Both the position numbers and the translations under genes were made by a program. The notes under the pieces are model-generated. The model saw only the letters and a program-made list of their open reading frames with translations, was not told the DNA's origin and ran no database searches. Shown here in pieces: positions 6,632-7,220 of a stretch of DNA of 7,220 nucleotides. Source of the DNA: an uncultured Eisenbergiella sp. Lineage in GTDB: Bacteria > Bacillota > Clostridia > Lachnospirales > Lachnospiraceae. The stretch is from positions 1 to 7,220 of the forward strand of contig CARDPF010000162.1 of assembly GCA_948960675.1 (NCBI GenBank), written 5' to 3'. Each line of letters opens with the position of its first letter. Position 1 is the first letter of the stretch.

Positions 6632-6783
6632 CTTGCGGGATACCGGACGGGAAATTCTACAAAAACGGCTGCCGTCCCTAAACACAGCAGGGGGCAAAAA
6701 ACGCACTTTGTTTGGACGATTTTGCCCCCTACTGCAGGGACGCCATCTGTTTTTGGGAATTTCTCCGTCCAGCATCCCAGCAT

Positions 6784-6853
6784 CCCGCAGCCGCCCTGCG
6801 CCCTCCGGTCCGCCGCCGGGAAGCCTCCCCTGTCTGGCCCGACGCAAAATCCC
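6784..6853 (-). repeat. Perfect 70-bp inverted repeat core, right arm
   Basis: This is the exact reverse complement of 6562-6631. Just inside it lie two tandem copies of AGCATCCC (6771-6778 and 6779-6786), present only in this arm, which account for part of the inner divergence. Confidence 0.9.
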
Positions 6854-6880
6854 CCTGCCACCCGTAAAATGGATTTTCGC

Positions 6881-6889
6881 GCCGTTATT
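6881..6889. repeat. Target-site duplication, copy at the upstream gene's stop codon
   Basis: This is the second copy of GCCGTTATT. It contains the TAA stop (minus strand, 6885-6887) of the upstream gene, so the insertion left that reading frame intact while separating it from hemA. Confidence 0.75.
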
Positions 6890-7220
6890 TTTCGGGCATA
6901 AGAATATGCTCCTTATATATAAACAGTGCACCCGTTTGGTTTTCAAAAAACAACTCCGTTTGATCCTCATTTGCCCCATACAAGTACAAATCCGGAAACA
7001 GCTTTTGCAGCCGCTCTTGCCCGCAGGGGGGAATTTTCGTAAGCAGATTGTAACTTCTGTCACATCGGTTTATCCACAATTTTTGGTATTCCTCTTTAGG
7101 CAGGATTCGGTCTTTTAGCCGGATGATATGGGACAGGTGAAATCTTTTGCACCATGCTACCCTCGGTGGACAAAGGGATACACGCCCCAAGTACCGTCTT
7201 TTGGCGGCTGGCGGCGTTAA
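6885..7220 (-). CDS. Partial hypothetical protein, C-terminal part only
   Basis: The frame is open from the window edge to a TAA at 6885-6887, giving 111 visible residues, with the 5' end lying outside. I do not recognise a family. The visible part is mixed basic and aromatic, with stretches such as RLKDRILPKEEYQKLW and LFPDLYLYGANEDQTELFF and an end in HILMPEK, and no membrane segment or known motif. A TTG at 7188-7190 could be an internal start, but there is no ATG near the beginning, so continuation beyond the window is more likely. Base composition in its 3' half is more AT-rich than in the tetrapyrrole genes. Without the inserted element it would end about 76 bp before hemA on the same strand. 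Protein-like composition is the only coding evidence. Confidence 0.45.
   Translation of the reverse strand, partial: LTPPAAKRRYLGRVSLCPPRVAWCKRFHLSHIIRLKDRILPKEEYQKLWINRCDRSYNLLTKIPPCGQERLQKLFPDLYLYGANEDQTELFFENQTGALFIYKEHILMPEK

Larger units (their letters stand above)
6534..6880. mobile_element. 347-bp MITE-like fold-back element with long terminal inverted repeats
   Basis: The two halves are inverted copies. The left arm (about 6536-6699) and right arm (about 6720-6880) share an ATTTTACGGG outer segment (6545-6554 and 6861-6870), a 70-bp perfect core, a moderately diverged inner part, and GGGGGCAAAA/TTTTGCCCCC at the tip around a 20-nt loop (6700-6719). The outer ends read GCGCAAATC and GCGAAAATCC. 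A 9-bp direct repeat flanks the element, as expected from transposition. It has no transposase and no convincing gene; open frames across it mirror each other. It is therefore probably a non-autonomous element moved in trans by an unidentified transposase. Members of several IS families, for example IS4 and IS5, make 9-bp duplications, but the family cannot be named here. As RNA it would fold into a very long hairpin. Confidence 0.8.

Noticed and set aside
6534..6880. Fold-back region as a retron-type non-coding RNA
   Set aside because: No reverse transcriptase gene is visible in the window, and the flanking 9-bp direct repeat is better explained by transposition.
6529..7063. Minus-strand open frames across the fold-back element (110 and 171 codons)
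   Set aside because: They arise from GC-rich repeat sequence, are rich in Gly, Pro, Arg and Ala, and have no family features. One overlaps the partial gene in another frame.
5940..7118. Plus-strand open frame of 392 codons opposite hemA and through the fold-back element
   Set aside because: It is antisense to a well-supported hemA, crosses the inverted repeat, and its composition (rich in Pro, Arg, His, Gln) does not resemble a real protein.
1..7220. CRISPR array, tRNA, rRNA or phage genes
   Set aside because: No spaced direct repeats, cloverleaf-like sequence, rRNA motifs or phage-type genes were seen by eye.

Overview
The window looks like a GC-rich genome of a Clostridia-class Firmicute, most likely a Lachnospiraceae-type gut anaerobe. 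This is inferred from the purine-rich Shine-Dalgarno sites, a sigma factor paired with a DUF4179-type anti-sigma factor, a fused CobA-HemD protein, and the clostridial gene order hemA-sirC-hemC-cobA/hemD. No strain or species can be named from the sequence alone.

Layout. Positions 1-259 are non-coding. They hold a probable terminator of a gene left of the window (1-21), a near-perfect 18-bp palindrome with a GAA loop (31-69), an ECF-type promoter (84-111) and a structured leader. Positions 260-2124 carry a two-gene plus-strand operon: an ECF sigma factor and a membrane-anchored anti-sigma factor joined by an ATGA overlap. The promoter resembles those that such sigma factors recognise, so the pair is probably autoregulated. 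Positions 2091-6452 carry four minus-strand tetrapyrrole genes in transcription order hemA, sirC, hemC, cobA/hemD. The last of these converges on the anti-sigma gene, and their 3' ends overlap by 34 bp. Upstream of hemA lie a short promoter region, a 347-bp fold-back element (6534-6880) and the C-terminal end of an unrecognised minus-strand gene (6885-7220).

How the genes work together. HemA makes glutamate-1-semialdehyde from glutamyl-tRNA. HemC polymerises porphobilinogen, and the HemD domain closes the ring to uroporphyrinogen III. The CobA domain methylates that to precorrin-2, and SirC oxidises it to sirohydrochlorin, the branch point to siroheme and cobalamin. HemL and HemB, needed between HemA and HemC, are not in the window. 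The sigma/anti-sigma operon sits where hemB and hemL often follow in clostridial operons.

The most notable feature is the fold-back element. It has two roughly 160-bp inverted arms with a 70-bp perfectly identical core and a 20-nt loop, and it is flanked by a 9-bp direct repeat (GCCGTTATT). This is the signature of a transposed MITE-like element. It landed on the stop codon of the upstream gene and just ahead of the presumed hemA promoter.
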